From: Candidatus Desulfosporosinus nitrosoreducens
Lineage (GTDB): Bacteria > Bacillota > Desulfitobacteriia > Desulfitobacteriales > Desulfitobacteriaceae
Direction of reading: 5' to 3'
NCBI RefSeq assembly: GCF_030954495.1
Contig: NZ_JAVHUW010000029.1
Location: forward strand, 1-64,000
DNA: 64,000 bases
Shown here: positions 54,143 through 62,300 of the stretch, piece after piece
Numbering within the stretch: the first letter of the stretch is position 1
Layout: the number at the start of each line of letters is the position of its first letter
Program-made: the position numbers and the translations under genes
The notes under the pieces: model-generated
Told to the model about the DNA's origin: nothing
The model's input: the letters and a program-made list of their open reading frames with translations, nothing else
Databases searched by the model: none

Positions 54143-54421
54143 ATGGTGGACAAAGTTGGCAAAGGACATCGCCTTGTCATGGAAAACCGAGAAACGATTG
54201 CACTCACCGGGGTCCAAAAGGTTCAATCTTTTGATCCGAAGGAGATTATTCTCGAAACAGAACTTGGAATCCTAAGCATCAAGGGAGAACAGCTAGGGAT
54301 TAAACAACTCAACCTTGAAGAAAGCATGGTCGACATCGAAGGATATGTGAGTGCGCTTATTTACCATCGCCGTGCAGGCGGGAGCTCTCGCCAGGGTTTA
54401 ATGCAGCGAATTTTCCGTTAA
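54143..54421 (+). CDS. yabP: Sporulation protein YabP
   Basis: 92 aa. YabP family; in B. subtilis yabP and yabQ are sigma-E genes needed for spore cortex formation. The GHRLVMENRETIALTGV start and FDPKEIILETELGILSIKGE are typical. ATG behind TTTGGAGGGATAGGGC. yabQ follows. Confidence 0.95.
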   Translation: MVDKVGKGHRLVMENRETIALTGVQKVQSFDPKEIILETELGILSIKGEQLGIKQLNLEESMVDIEGYVSALIYHRRAGGSSRQGLMQRIFR

Positions 54422-54459
54422 TATTAATAAAGCTTAAGTTAAAGAAAGGAGGAAGAACA

Positions 54460-54966
54460 ATCTCAGAATTCGTAACATTTTTTTGGGTTATTGCCGCGGG
54501 AGTGATGGTTGGAATAGTCTTTGATTTTTTTCGAACGTTTAGACGCTGGCAAGGGTGGGGGCCGGTTGTAACGTTTGGCGGAGATATCCTCTTTTCGCTC
54601 ATAGCAATGTTTATTTTGTATCGCCTTTTCGCCAGGGCCAATGCCCTTGCCTTTCGCTTTTATAATATCTGGGGCAGTTTGTTAGGCTTGATACTTTATC
54701 TGAAGTTTTTTAGCCGTTATTTAATACGATGTTATTTTGAGCTGTATCAATTGATTACAAATCTCTTAAAACTGTTTTATCGAGGGATTCTAATTCCCAT
54801 ACGGGGACTTGTCCTTCTGATGCGGCCGCCTTACGCAATTTTGCGCTGGTTGAGTTTACTTCTTTATCGCCTTGGAGAACATGTTGTCTATAGACCGATT
54901 TCCAGGCTGAAGGCTAGTGTAAAGGAATGGTTGAGACAACGCTGGCCGCCTAGGACCAATGGGTAA
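54460..54966 (+). CDS. yabQ: Sporulation protein YabQ, apparent ATC start
   Basis: 168 aa from an ATC at 54460. YabQ is a small polytopic membrane protein of the mother cell needed for cortex formation. Predicted are 3 helices, the first in SEFVTFFWVIAAGVMVGIVF, followed by the family DFFRTFRR. The only ordinary starts in frame are GTG 54502 and ATG 54505, which lie inside the first helix and have no ribosome binding site. A perfect AAAGGAGG (54445-54452) stands 7 nt before ATC 54460, and no ATG, GTG or TTG exists between. ATC (or an ATG with a base error) is therefore the likely start. Confidence 0.85.
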   Translation: MSEFVTFFWVIAAGVMVGIVFDFFRTFRRWQGWGPVVTFGGDILFSLIAMFILYRLFARANALAFRFYNIWGSLLGLILYLKFFSRYLIRCYFELYQLITNLLKLFYRGILIPIRGLVLLMRPPYAILRWLSLLLYRLGEHVVYRPISRLKASVKEWLRQRWPPRTNG

Positions 54967-54981
54967 AATTTACAAAAGGGG

Positions 54982-55010
54982 TTGATTACCTTTGGGGGAG
55001 TAGCTATAAT
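54982..55010 (+). promoter_or_regulatory. Promoter of the HTH-divIC operon
   Basis: TTGATT, 17-bp spacer, perfect TATAAT (55005-55010). The predicted start near 55017 leaves a leader of about 97 nt carrying the DnaA-box palindrome. Confidence 0.75.
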
Positions 55011-55046
55011 GATGTCATAACTGTTTGTAGAGTCTTTGTAGATAAA

Positions 55047-55092
55047 TTGTCCATATTTTGTCCACAGAGTTATACACAGGTTGTGTATAACT
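55047..55092. promoter_or_regulatory. DnaA-box cluster and perfect palindrome
   Basis: TTGTCCATA (55047), TTGTCCACA (55058), TTATACACA (55070) and its exact reverse complement TGTGTATAA (55082-55090). The last two match the DnaA consensus TTATNCACA and are the arms of a perfect 11-bp inverted repeat, AGTTATACACA-GGT-TGTGTATAACT (55068-55092). Confidence 0.75.
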
Positions 55093-55113
55093 ACTGAGCA
55101 AGGGTGTGCCATA

Positions 55114-55356
55114 GTGCAAATTGAGATTAGAGGTTTGGAAAAACTCAGCTTCCGGGAACGTCAGGCAGTAATTCTTAAGGAAAGCGGAAAGTCTTTAGAA
55201 ACCATCGCTAAGCAGCTTAAGCTGAGTACAAGCTCTGTAGCTACTTTGTTAAATCGTGCCAGAAGTAAAGGGTACGAGATTGTATGTATCATTCCAAGTG
55301 GAGAACTTGGTTTAGGGGGAGAGGAATGGGATGAAGAAATCTCATCAGAAGATTAA
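55114..55356 (+). CDS. Small HTH protein (sigma-70 region 4-like)
   Basis: 80 aa from GTG 55114 (AAGGGTG about 8 nt upstream). Residues about 8-50 form a helix-turn-helix of the sigma-70 region 4 type: LSFRERQAVILKESGKSLE, then TIAKQLKLSTSSVATLLNRA. The C-terminal tail is acidic. There is no region 2, so it is not a sigma factor itself; a DNA-binding regulator is likely. It overlaps divIC by 26 nt, so the two are co-transcribed. Its target is unknown; the palindrome at 55068-55092 is a candidate. Confidence 0.78.
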   Translation: MQIEIRGLEKLSFRERQAVILKESGKSLETIAKQLKLSTSSVATLLNRARSKGYEIVCIIPSGELGLGGEEWDEEISSED

Positions 55357-55636
55357 ATCAAAACAGCGGTTAAGGTTTCGTCCCGGTGTCATCTTCGTTC
55401 TTGGTCTTGTGTTTGCAGGGGCTGGCAGTTCTGCTTGGCAGCTATGGAAGCTCCACGTCTCAGTTGAACAGCAGCTGGCTCAATTGAATCAAGAAAAAGA
55501 AACCCTATTGCAACAACAGAAGTCCTTGCATGAGGAAATTGCTCAACTTAATACGCCCAGCTATATTGAACAATTGGCCCGTGAACAGTTGGGACTTGTT
55601 AAGCATGGAGAAATTCTTATTTCTCCCAAGAATTAG
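55331..55636 (+). CDS. divIC: Septum formation initiator DivIC/FtsB family
   Basis: 101 aa bitopic divisome protein: basic cytoplasmic start, one membrane helix (about 20-40), then a coiled coil (VEQQLAQLNQEKETLLQQQK) and the conserved NTPSYIEQLAREQLGLVKHGE end. It pairs with FtsL and recruits or activates septal synthesis. ATG with GGGGAGAGG upstream, inside the HTH gene. Same place as in Bacillus. Confidence 0.93.
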   Translation: MKKSHQKIKSKQRLRFRPGVIFVLGLVFAGAGSSAWQLWKLHVSVEQQLAQLNQEKETLLQQQKSLHEEIAQLNTPSYIEQLAREQLGLVKHGEILISPKN

Positions 55637-55660
55637 TACGAGACAATGTCTTATTAAACC

Positions 55661-55690
55661 TTGACAGGCACGAAATTTACTGCATATAAT
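55661..55690 (+). promoter_or_regulatory. Strong promoter of yabR
   Basis: Perfect TTGACA, 18-bp spacer, perfect TATAAT. Confidence 0.85.
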
Positions 55691-55738
55691 ATAACTATGT
55701 ATAGATAGATCATCATCACAAGGAGGAGTTTACTTCGT

Positions 55739-56128
55739 ATGGCCATTGACGTTGGCAGTATTGTTGAAGGAGTCGTGACTGGGATCACGAACTTTGGAGC
55801 ATTTATCGAATTGCCGGATAGGGTAACCGGACTTGTACATATCTCAGAAGTTGCTGATGCCTATGTCAAGGATGTTCGAGATTATTTAAAGGAGCAGGAT
55901 CATGTTAAGGTAAAGGTTATTCACGTCGATGAAAAGGGAAAGATCGGACTCTCTATTAAACAGGCAAATCCTACTGTTCGCAATACGAGCCGTGAACGTC
56001 GGGTTCCACCAACTGTCTCCTTTGAAGATAAATTGGCCAAGTTTATAAAAGACAGTGATGAGCGTCAAACAGAGTTCCGTCGGGCTACAGATTCTAAACG
56101 TGGAGGAAGAGGCTCAAGCAGATATTAA
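55739..56128 (+). CDS. yabR: S1-domain RNA-binding protein (YabR)
   Basis: 129 aa. One S1 domain (about 1-75: GSIVEGVVTGITNFGAFIEL, HISEVADAYV, KVKVIHVDEKGKIGLSIK) and a basic tail. General RNA binding; homologous to polynucleotide phosphorylase S1. ATG behind AAGGAGGAG. Immediately before spoIIE as in Bacillus (there with tRNAs between). Confidence 0.92.
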   Translation: MAIDVGSIVEGVVTGITNFGAFIELPDRVTGLVHISEVADAYVKDVRDYLKEQDHVKVKVIHVDEKGKIGLSIKQANPTVRNTSRERRVPPTVSFEDKLAKFIKDSDERQTEFRRATDSKRGGRGSSRY

Positions 56129-56130
56129 AA

Positions 56131-56157
56131 AAAACCGCCCTAAGGCGGTTTTTTTTA
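56131..56157 (+). terminator. yabR terminator
   Basis: AAAAACCGCC-CTAA-GGCGGTTTTT with long flanking A and T runs; probably works in both directions. Confidence 0.93.
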
Positions 56158-56237
56158 TGCCCATTTTTTGAAAATGCCGGTACATTTAAAAGATCATAGG
56201 CTGATGACGGCGCCCTACAGAGATATAAAATGAATGG

Positions 56238-56302
56238 CGTCGAAAGTTGTTGCGCATAAATGACCTTACTAGACAAGCTTTGCTATCCTGTTAAGCTATA
56301 AT
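56238..56302 (+). promoter_or_regulatory. spoIIE promoter with 21-bp spacer and 0A-like box
   Basis: TAGACA (56270-56275), 21-bp spacer, TATAAT (56297-56302), matching the unusual spacing known for Spo0A-activated sigma-A promoters such as B. subtilis spoIIE. CGTCGAA (56239-56245) matches 6 of 7 bases of a 0A box (TGTCGAA) upstream. Confidence 0.65.
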
Positions 56303-56331
56303 GTTACCATAAAAAGGTAAGAGGTGATATT

Positions 56332-58431
56332 GTGGCTGAATGGGCAACGTTAAAAGCAGACCAAAGCCTGCGCAGCAGGGTTTCGATGGAGAATACGTTC
56401 TTTCCCCTGATATTAGGAGGTTTTTTAGCTCGGGGTACCATATTAGGTCTCCATCCTTTTGGAGTCGCTCTTGGAGCAGCTCTGATCTTAAATGGTGAAC
56501 GCGGATTTTCTTTTGGCTTATTAGGGGTTGTCCTGGGAACGATTTCACTGGGCGTAAGATCGTTGAACGAATTATCCTTTGTAATTCAAGTAACTGTAAT
56601 TTTAGCTGCTCTGTCTGTGTTTTTACCCTTTATTCGCAGGAAAAAGCATGAAGGAATTTATTTAGTAATCTTTACTGGACTGATGGTGGCAGTAGTCTCT
56701 TCTCTGGCCATCAGTTTGTCCGAGCCTGATCCCTATGCCTTTTTTTTGGTAGCTCTCCAAAGTATTTTGGCAGGGGGGGTTGGAATTATTATTTGGTTTG
56801 CTCTGGGGCATAAAGAGGCAATTTGGAAGGGAGAATTTCAACGTGAACAGGGGATAGCCTGGCTGCTGATTCTTATTGGGATCATTAGCGGGCTTCAAGG
56901 TGTCCAAATAAGGGAGATAAACTTTTCGATCGTCCTGTTGAGCTTTTTCACCCTCTTTGTATCTGAACGATATGGAGCCGGTACTTCGGCAGGAGTAGGG
57001 GCAATTCTTGGCTTTTTACCTCAGTTAGCCATAAACAACGAAAACCTAATGGCAGCTGGTATTTATGGACTCGCAGGCTTTTGTACCGGCGCTTTTCGTC
57101 GTTTGGGGAAAATAGGTATTGGAACCGCTTTTATAGCCGTGATGTTAATGTTGACCGTTTTTTTGCGTCAGCAAGACGTTTATTCCCAGCTTATCTCTTC
57201 GGTTGTTGGCTTATTGTTGTTTCTTCTCTGGCCAGGTATCACTCCCCAGAAAAATTTTTTAAAGCCCAAAGCCATACCGGTAGTGGAAACAACCGTTTCC
57301 AAAGTAAAGGCCTTGGCCGAAATCTTTGATCAGATTGCTTTAAGTTATCAGGCGGCAGAGGCTGAGTCCTTTGAGGCGCGGCAGGAGGTCCCGGAACTGA
57401 TGAATGTTCTGGTGGAACGGGTATGCCATACCTGTCCGACAGTCGATACCTGTTGGAACCGGGAATTTTACAAAACCTATCATATTTTTTTCGAGCTTTT
57501 CAGACTGGTCGAAAATGAGCCGGATGTGAAGTTACAGGCTTTGCCAGTTGAGTGGAAACGGCACTGCGGCCGCTTGAAGGAAATGCTATTGGGAGTGCAG
57601 TTTATCCTTGAACAAGAGAAGAATCAGGAAACCTGGCGACGGCGTTTAGTTCTCAACCAGGAGGCTTTGTCCCGGCAATTCCTTAATGTCTCCCAAGTCA
57701 TTGGTAATCTGGCCAAGGAACTTCACACTCAGCACAACTGGGAAGTTGTAAAACCTTCGAGCTTAGCACGCCGTCGCCGCAATTTTTTAGATGTGGGAGT
57801 TGCCACATTTACCAAATCCGGAAATGGGATGAGTGGGGATAACTACGCCTCAATTGCCTTCTCGTCGACTCAGCACGCGTTTATTTTAAGTGACGGGATG
57901 GGTGTGGGGGAAAGTGCGGCCAAGATGAGTGCAACAGCCTTGACTCTTTTGGAGCAGCTGCTGACTACAGGATTTGATCCGGTCGGTTCCATACAGGCCT
58001 TAAATTCAATCTTGGTTTTGCGTTCTCCTGAAGAAAGCTTTGTGACCATTGATATGGCAATTCTTGATTTAGAGTCTGCGAATTTAAAATTAATCAAAGT
58101 TGGGGCCGCCTCTTCTTATTTGATTACGGCTGAAGGGGTAAAGACTCTCACCTCATCGAGTCTTCCGGTGGGTATTCTAAATCAGGTGGATATTCCGATG
58201 CTTGACGAAGAGATGAAGAACGGAGAAACTCTGGTTTTGCTGACTGATGGAGTACAAGATGTTTTAAAAGAAGAAGGAGACTGGATTGGGAGATTTTTAG
58301 AACAATTAGAGTATTCCAAATCCCAGGAACTGGCCGATCTAATAAGTTCTGAAGTTTATCGGCTGTCCGGCGGTACTTTAGAGGATGATGGAATCATCCT
58401 TGTAATACGGAAAAATTATTGGAACGAATGA
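56332..58431 (+). CDS. spoIIE: Stage II sporulation protein E phosphatase
   Basis: 699 aa, shorter than B. subtilis SpoIIE (827). It has about 10 N-terminal membrane helices (about 25-305) and a central linker with CHTCPTVDTCW near 364-374. The C-terminal PP2C phosphatase shows LSDGMGVGESAAKMS near 520, LLTDGVQDV near 640 and EDDGIILVI at the end. It dephosphorylates SpoIIAA-P to release sigma-F in the forespore and localises to the polar septum with FtsZ. GTG start behind GAGGTGATATT. Fhs follows instead of yabS and yabT. Confidence 0.94.
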   Translation: MAEWATLKADQSLRSRVSMENTFFPLILGGFLARGTILGLHPFGVALGAALILNGERGFSFGLLGVVLGTISLGVRSLNELSFVIQVTVILAALSVFLPFIRRKKHEGIYLVIFTGLMVAVVSSLAISLSEPDPYAFFLVALQSILAGGVGIIIWFALGHKEAIWKGEFQREQGIAWLLILIGIISGLQGVQIREINFSIVLLSFFTLFVSERYGAGTSAGVGAILGFLPQLAINNENLMAAGIYGLAGFCTGAFRRLGKIGIGTAFIAVMLMLTVFLRQQDVYSQLISSVVGLLLFLLWPGITPQKNFLKPKAIPVVETTVSKVKALAEIFDQIALSYQAAEAESFEARQEVPELMNVLVERVCHTCPTVDTCWNREFYKTYHIFFELFRLVENEPDVKLQALPVEWKRHCGRLKEMLLGVQFILEQEKNQETWRRRLVLNQEALSRQFLNVSQVIGNLAKELHTQHNWEVVKPSSLARRRRNFLDVGVATFTKSGNGMSGDNYASIAFSSTQHAFILSDGMGVGESAAKMSATALTLLEQLLTTGFDPVGSIQALNSILVLRSPEESFVTIDMAILDLESANLKLIKVGAASSYLITAEGVKTLTSSSLPVGILNQVDIPMLDEEMKNGETLVLLTDGVQDVLKEEGDWIGRFLEQLEYSKSQELADLISSEVYRLSGGTLEDDGIILVIRKNYWNE

Positions 58432-58571
58432 AAGTTATTTTAGTTCGCTGATAAATTATCTAAACGGCAGGAAATCTGAAATGTGTGTCGAATCAAACTA
58501 TTATGTCTTTATCAACGGCCTTGGTACCACAAGTCGTCTTCCTCTACCACAACTTATTATAGATATGCTAA

Positions 58572-58615
58572 ATTCAACCGATTGTTGAATGAGAGGTACT
58601 TGTTTTCTGAAAACA
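58572..58615. promoter_or_regulatory. Two inverted repeats ahead of fhs
   Basis: ATTCAAC-N5-GTTGAAT (58572-58590) and TGTTTTC-T-GAAAACA (58601-58615), 85-130 nt before the fhs start. They look like protein-binding sites. No clear promoter box is assigned. Confidence 0.45.
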
Positions 58616-58699
58616 TACCGGGGTGATACTGGGGACTGGTAAAGCTTTCTGTGCCTGATTAGCCAGAGAAGAAATAAAATTAAGGGAGCGGATTTATTT

Positions 58700-60460
58700 A
58701 TGGCTTGGGATGCAACCAAACTCAAAGACTGGCAAATTGCCGAAGAGGCCGAAAAAACCATGCCCACTGTTGATGAATTAGTAGAAAAATTGTCACTTAA
58801 GAAAGATGAATTGATTCCTTACGGGAAAACCCCGAAAGTTGACTTCCTAAAAATGATGGAGCGCCTCAAAGATAAGCCGGATGGCTATTATATTGAAGTA
58901 ACGGCTATTACCCCAACGCCGCTTGGTGAGGGAAAAACAACGACTTCCCTGGGATTAATTGAGGGGCTTGCCAAGAGAGGGGTCAATGTTGGAGGAGCAA
59001 TCCGTCAACCCTCCGGCGGACCAACGATGAATATCAAAGGTACGGCTGCCGGCGGCGGCAACGCGCTGTTGATTCCGATGACGGAGTTTTCGCTTGGTTT
59101 AACGGGAGATATTAATGATATTATGAATGCGCATAATCTGGCTATGGTTGCTCTTAATGCCCGGATGCAGCATGAGGCCAATTACACGGACGAAGAGCTG
59201 GCCAAACGGGGCCTAAAGCGCTTAGACATAGACCCCAAGAACGTTGAAATGGGCTGGATTATTGATTTTGCAGCTCAGGGGTTAAGGAATATTATCATCG
59301 GTATTGGCGGTAAAAAAGACGGCTTTCAAATGCAATCTAGGTTTGGGATTGCAGTAAGTTCCGAGTTAATGGCCATTCTGGCAATTGCCAAAGATTTGCC
59401 GGATTTGAGAGAGCGGATCGGCAAGATTATCGTCGCCTATAACAGGAAAGGCGAACCGGTTACCACCAAGGATCTGGAAGTTGACGGCGCAATGACCGCT
59501 TGGATGCGTAACACGATTAACCCGACAATTTGTTATACCGCCGAGGGTCAGCCGGTTATGGTTCATGCCGGTCCGTTTGCCAATATCGCCATTGGTCAGT
59601 CTTCGATTATTGCGGACCGTCTGGGTCTTAAAATGTTCGATTATCACGTTACGGAAAGTGGTTTTGCCGCGGATATCGGCTTTGAGAAATTCTGGAATGT
59701 TAAAGCGCGTTTGGGTGGCTTGAAACCGAATGTTTCCGTTCTCGTGGCCACAATCAGGGCTTTAAAAATGCACGGCGGCGGACCTGCCGTGGTACCAGGC
59801 CGTCCGATTCCCGAAGAGTATGTCAAGGAAAACCTTGAGCTCGTGGAAAAAGGCTGCGCCAATCTGCTGCATCACCTTAAAACCGTTAAAAAGTCCGGAA
59901 TTGTACCGGTTGTCTGCGTAAATGGCTTCTATACCGATACCGAGGCGGAAATTAACTTGGTTAAGAAGATTGTCAAAGAGGCTGGGGCCCGTTGCGCTTA
60001 CTCCAATCACTGGCTGTATGGCGGCGAGGGCGCACTGGAATTGGCAGACGCAGTTATGGATGCTTGCCAGGAAAAATCCGAATTTAAATGCCTCTATCCG
60101 CTGGAAACCCCCCTTCGTCAACGTGTTGAGCTTATCGCCAAGGAAGTTTACGGGGCAGACGGTGTCGATTGGTCCCCTGAGGCAGAAGCTAAGGCTATTA
60201 AGTTTGAATCCGATCCGCATTACGCCGATTTCGCTACGATGATGGTGAAAACCCACTTGAGTTTATCGCATGATCCGGCGTTGAAAGGGGTTCCGACAGG
60301 TTGGAGATTGCCGATCCGTGACATTTTAGTGTACGGCGGTGCGAAGTTCCTTTGCCCGATGGCCGGGACAATTACCTTAATGCCTGGCACAAGTTCTGAT
60401 CCTGCTTACAGAAGAATTGACGTTGACACCAAAACGGGTAAAGTTAGCGGCTTGTTCTAA
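58700..60460 (+). CDS. fhs: Formate-tetrahydrofolate ligase
   Basis: 586 aa, slightly longer than the usual 556-560. Makes 10-formyl-THF from formate, THF and ATP, the entry of the Wood-Ljungdahl methyl branch. [20 protein letters not shown] near 71 is the ATP loop; [19 protein letters not shown] near 100 is typical. C-terminal [20 protein letters not shown] near 555. ATG behind AAGGGAGC. Single gene with terminator. It is inserted in the spoIIE-tilS interval; one-carbon use for acetogenesis or purines is possible. Confidence 0.97.
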   Translation: MAWDATKLKDWQIAEEAEKTMPTVDELVEKLSLKKDELIPYGKTPKVDFLKMMERLKDKPDGYYIEVTAITPTPLGEGKTTTSLGLIEGLAKRGVNVGGAIRQPSGGPTMNIKGTAAGGGNALLIPMTEFSLGLTGDINDIMNAHNLAMVALNARMQHEANYTDEELAKRGLKRLDIDPKNVEMGWIIDFAAQGLRNIIIGIGGKKDGFQMQSRFGIAVSSELMAILAIAKDLPDLRERIGKIIVAYNRKGEPVTTKDLEVDGAMTAWMRNTINPTICYTAEGQPVMVHAGPFANIAIGQSSIIADRLGLKMFDYHVTESGFAADIGFEKFWNVKARLGGLKPNVSVLVATIRALKMHGGGPAVVPGRPIPEEYVKENLELVEKGCANLLHHLKTVKKSGIVPVVCVNGFYTDTEAEINLVKKIVKEAGARCAYSNHWLYGGEGALELADAVMDACQEKSEFKCLYPLETPLRQRVELIAKEVYGADGVDWSPEAEAKAIKFESDPHYADFATMMVKTHLSLSHDPALKGVPTGWRLPIRDILVYGGAKFLCPMAGTITLMPGTSSDPAYRRIDVDTKTGKVSGLF

Positions 60461-60766
60461 AAACAAGAGGTATAACTATAGAGGCTTCAGGATGTATCGG
60501 GCCCCGAGAAATCGGGGCCTTTTTTCTTACGAAAAATACGCTTTCTGCCTGCTCTAAAAAGCGAAAGTTCATAAACGCTATACTTGTTTTTTTTAATTAA
60601 TGAAAAGTACCTGATTATAGCTGGGATTAAATTATTTTGTGAAGCTTATGTTTTCGCTAAATGAAAATTCCGTTAAGTATGGCATTGTGTTTATTCGGAG
60701 AGAATGTTAAGGTTAGGATGTTAGTGTTTAAAAACTGTTCCTTGATAAGAGAGTGGAGAGTCGAAG
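60461..60766. other. Spacer between fhs and tilS
   Basis: Contains the fhs terminator, then about 240 nt of AT-rich sequence with no ORF or RNA recognised and no confident promoter. Confidence 0.45.
60499..60525 (+). terminator. fhs terminator
   Basis: Stem GGCCCCGA / TCGGGGCC with loop GAAA, followed by TTTTTT. Confidence 0.93.
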
Positions 60767-62221
60767 ATGTTCGAAAGGTTGCGTACTGACATATTACCGG
60801 GTTTGGTTCCAAGGCATGCCAAAATAATGGTCGCTGTCTCCGGGGGGCCGGATTCTATGGCTTTAGCTCATATCCTATGGCGATATATGCGCGAAGATCC
60901 TGCCAGGGAAATTTCTCTGGTTATAACGCATGTCCATCATGGCGCCAGGAAAGAGTCCGATCAGGAAGTAAAACTTGTTCAGCAGATGGCAGAGTCCTGG
61001 AAGGTACCCTGCCGTATTCATCGCTTTGATGCTAAAGGTTATGCCAAAGCCACAGGGCAATCCTTTCAAGAGGCGGCGAGAGAATGGCGCTACGCTCGGT
61101 GGCAGGAAGATATGTGCGAAGAGGGCTGTACCCATCTGGCTACAGCCCATCATTTGGGTGATCAAGCGGAAACTATCCTCTATCGCTTATTGAGAGGGAG
61201 CGGGACTGCAGGTTTAGCGGGCATATATCCGTCTAAAGATTCTATTATCCGGCCTTTGCTGACGTTTACCAAAGCGGATATATTCCAATACTGTGAGCAG
61301 GAAAAGTTACCCTACGCTATCGACGCGTCCAATGAGCAACCCGTTTACGTCAGGAATCGAATTCGCCTGCAATTAATACCGACACTAGAACGGGATTACA
61401 ATCCCCGGCTCCAGGAGGTTTTAGGACGAATGGGAGAACTCCTGCGCTGGGATGAGGATTATTTAGTACAGCAGATGGAAACGGCTTGGAATCTCTTTTT
61501 TCTAAAAGGACAAGATCAATCCGTTGGTTTAAAGGGAGAGGTATTTAAAGAACCCGCCGCTATTCTTTCCCGCTTGTTGAGGCGGGCGGCAATGCTTGTC
61601 AATCAGGAACGAAGAGGGTTAGGTTATACTTACGTTACTAAGATCATGGCCTCTCAGGGAAAGCCTGGATGGAAGCAAGACCTGCCGGGACTCAGTGTGA
61701 GAATTACGGAAGAGGGTATTTGGTTCAGTAAACCTCAAAAGCGGGAAGCCTGTGCTGGGGGGTCGCTCGTTGCGGATACGGCGAAGCCTTCCTGTCTGGA
61801 TATCCCTTTGGTCTTGGGAAGTCAGCATAAGATTTCCGGTCTTGGAGTAGAGGTCGCTCTGCTCACAGAGGAAGATGTTGCCTCCTCCGCTGCGGCGTTG
61901 GACGGCCCGGGGTATGCAGTGGCTGTTTTCAGTAAGGATTTTTTGGCCCGGACTCAAGGGTCTTTGGTGTGTCGAACCCGGCGGGAAGGGGACAAAATCT
62001 GGTTTCAGGGCGTTGGGCATAAGTCTTTGAAAAAAGTATTTCAAGAAGCGAAGATCCCTGCTGCGGAAAGAAGCCGATACCTGCTGATTGCCTCCGGAAA
62101 TGAGGTGCTCTGGATTCCCGGTCTTTGCCGGAGTGGACTCTGTCAGGCTGAACCAAATTCCCCAAAGGCATTTTGTGTTATTAAGCCACAAACTGGGCAT
62201 TATAATCTGAATTCATTGTAA
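60767..62221 (+). CDS. tilS: tRNA(Ile)-lysidine synthase
   Basis: 484 aa. Modifies C34 of tRNA-Ile2 to lysidine using lysine and ATP. PP-loop AVSGGPDSMALAHIL near 24-38; the HHGARKESD and TAHHLGDQAETILYRLLRGSG motifs are present, and a C-terminal TilS domain (about 385-470). ATG behind GTGGAGAG. hprT, which normally follows, is missing, and ftsH comes next after 79 nt. Confidence 0.95.
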   Translation: MFERLRTDILPGLVPRHAKIMVAVSGGPDSMALAHILWRYMREDPAREISLVITHVHHGARKESDQEVKLVQQMAESWKVPCRIHRFDAKGYAKATGQSFQEAAREWRYARWQEDMCEEGCTHLATAHHLGDQAETILYRLLRGSGTAGLAGIYPSKDSIIRPLLTFTKADIFQYCEQEKLPYAIDASNEQPVYVRNRIRLQLIPTLERDYNPRLQEVLGRMGELLRWDEDYLVQQMETAWNLFFLKGQDQSVGLKGEVFKEPAAILSRLLRRAAMLVNQERRGLGYTYVTKIMASQGKPGWKQDLPGLSVRITEEGIWFSKPQKREACAGGSLVADTAKPSCLDIPLVLGSQHKISGLGVEVALLTEEDVASSAAALDGPGYAVAVFSKDFLARTQGSLVCRTRREGDKIWFQGVGHKSLKKVFQEAKIPAAERSRYLLIASGNEVLWIPGLCRSGLCQAEPNSPKAFCVIKPQTGHYNLNSL

Positions 62222-62300
62222 AACAAAATTCTGCATGGTATAATATGTGGAATTGCTTAGTTTAATGAGGCGATTTGCCAACTAGAGAGGAGGACCATAT

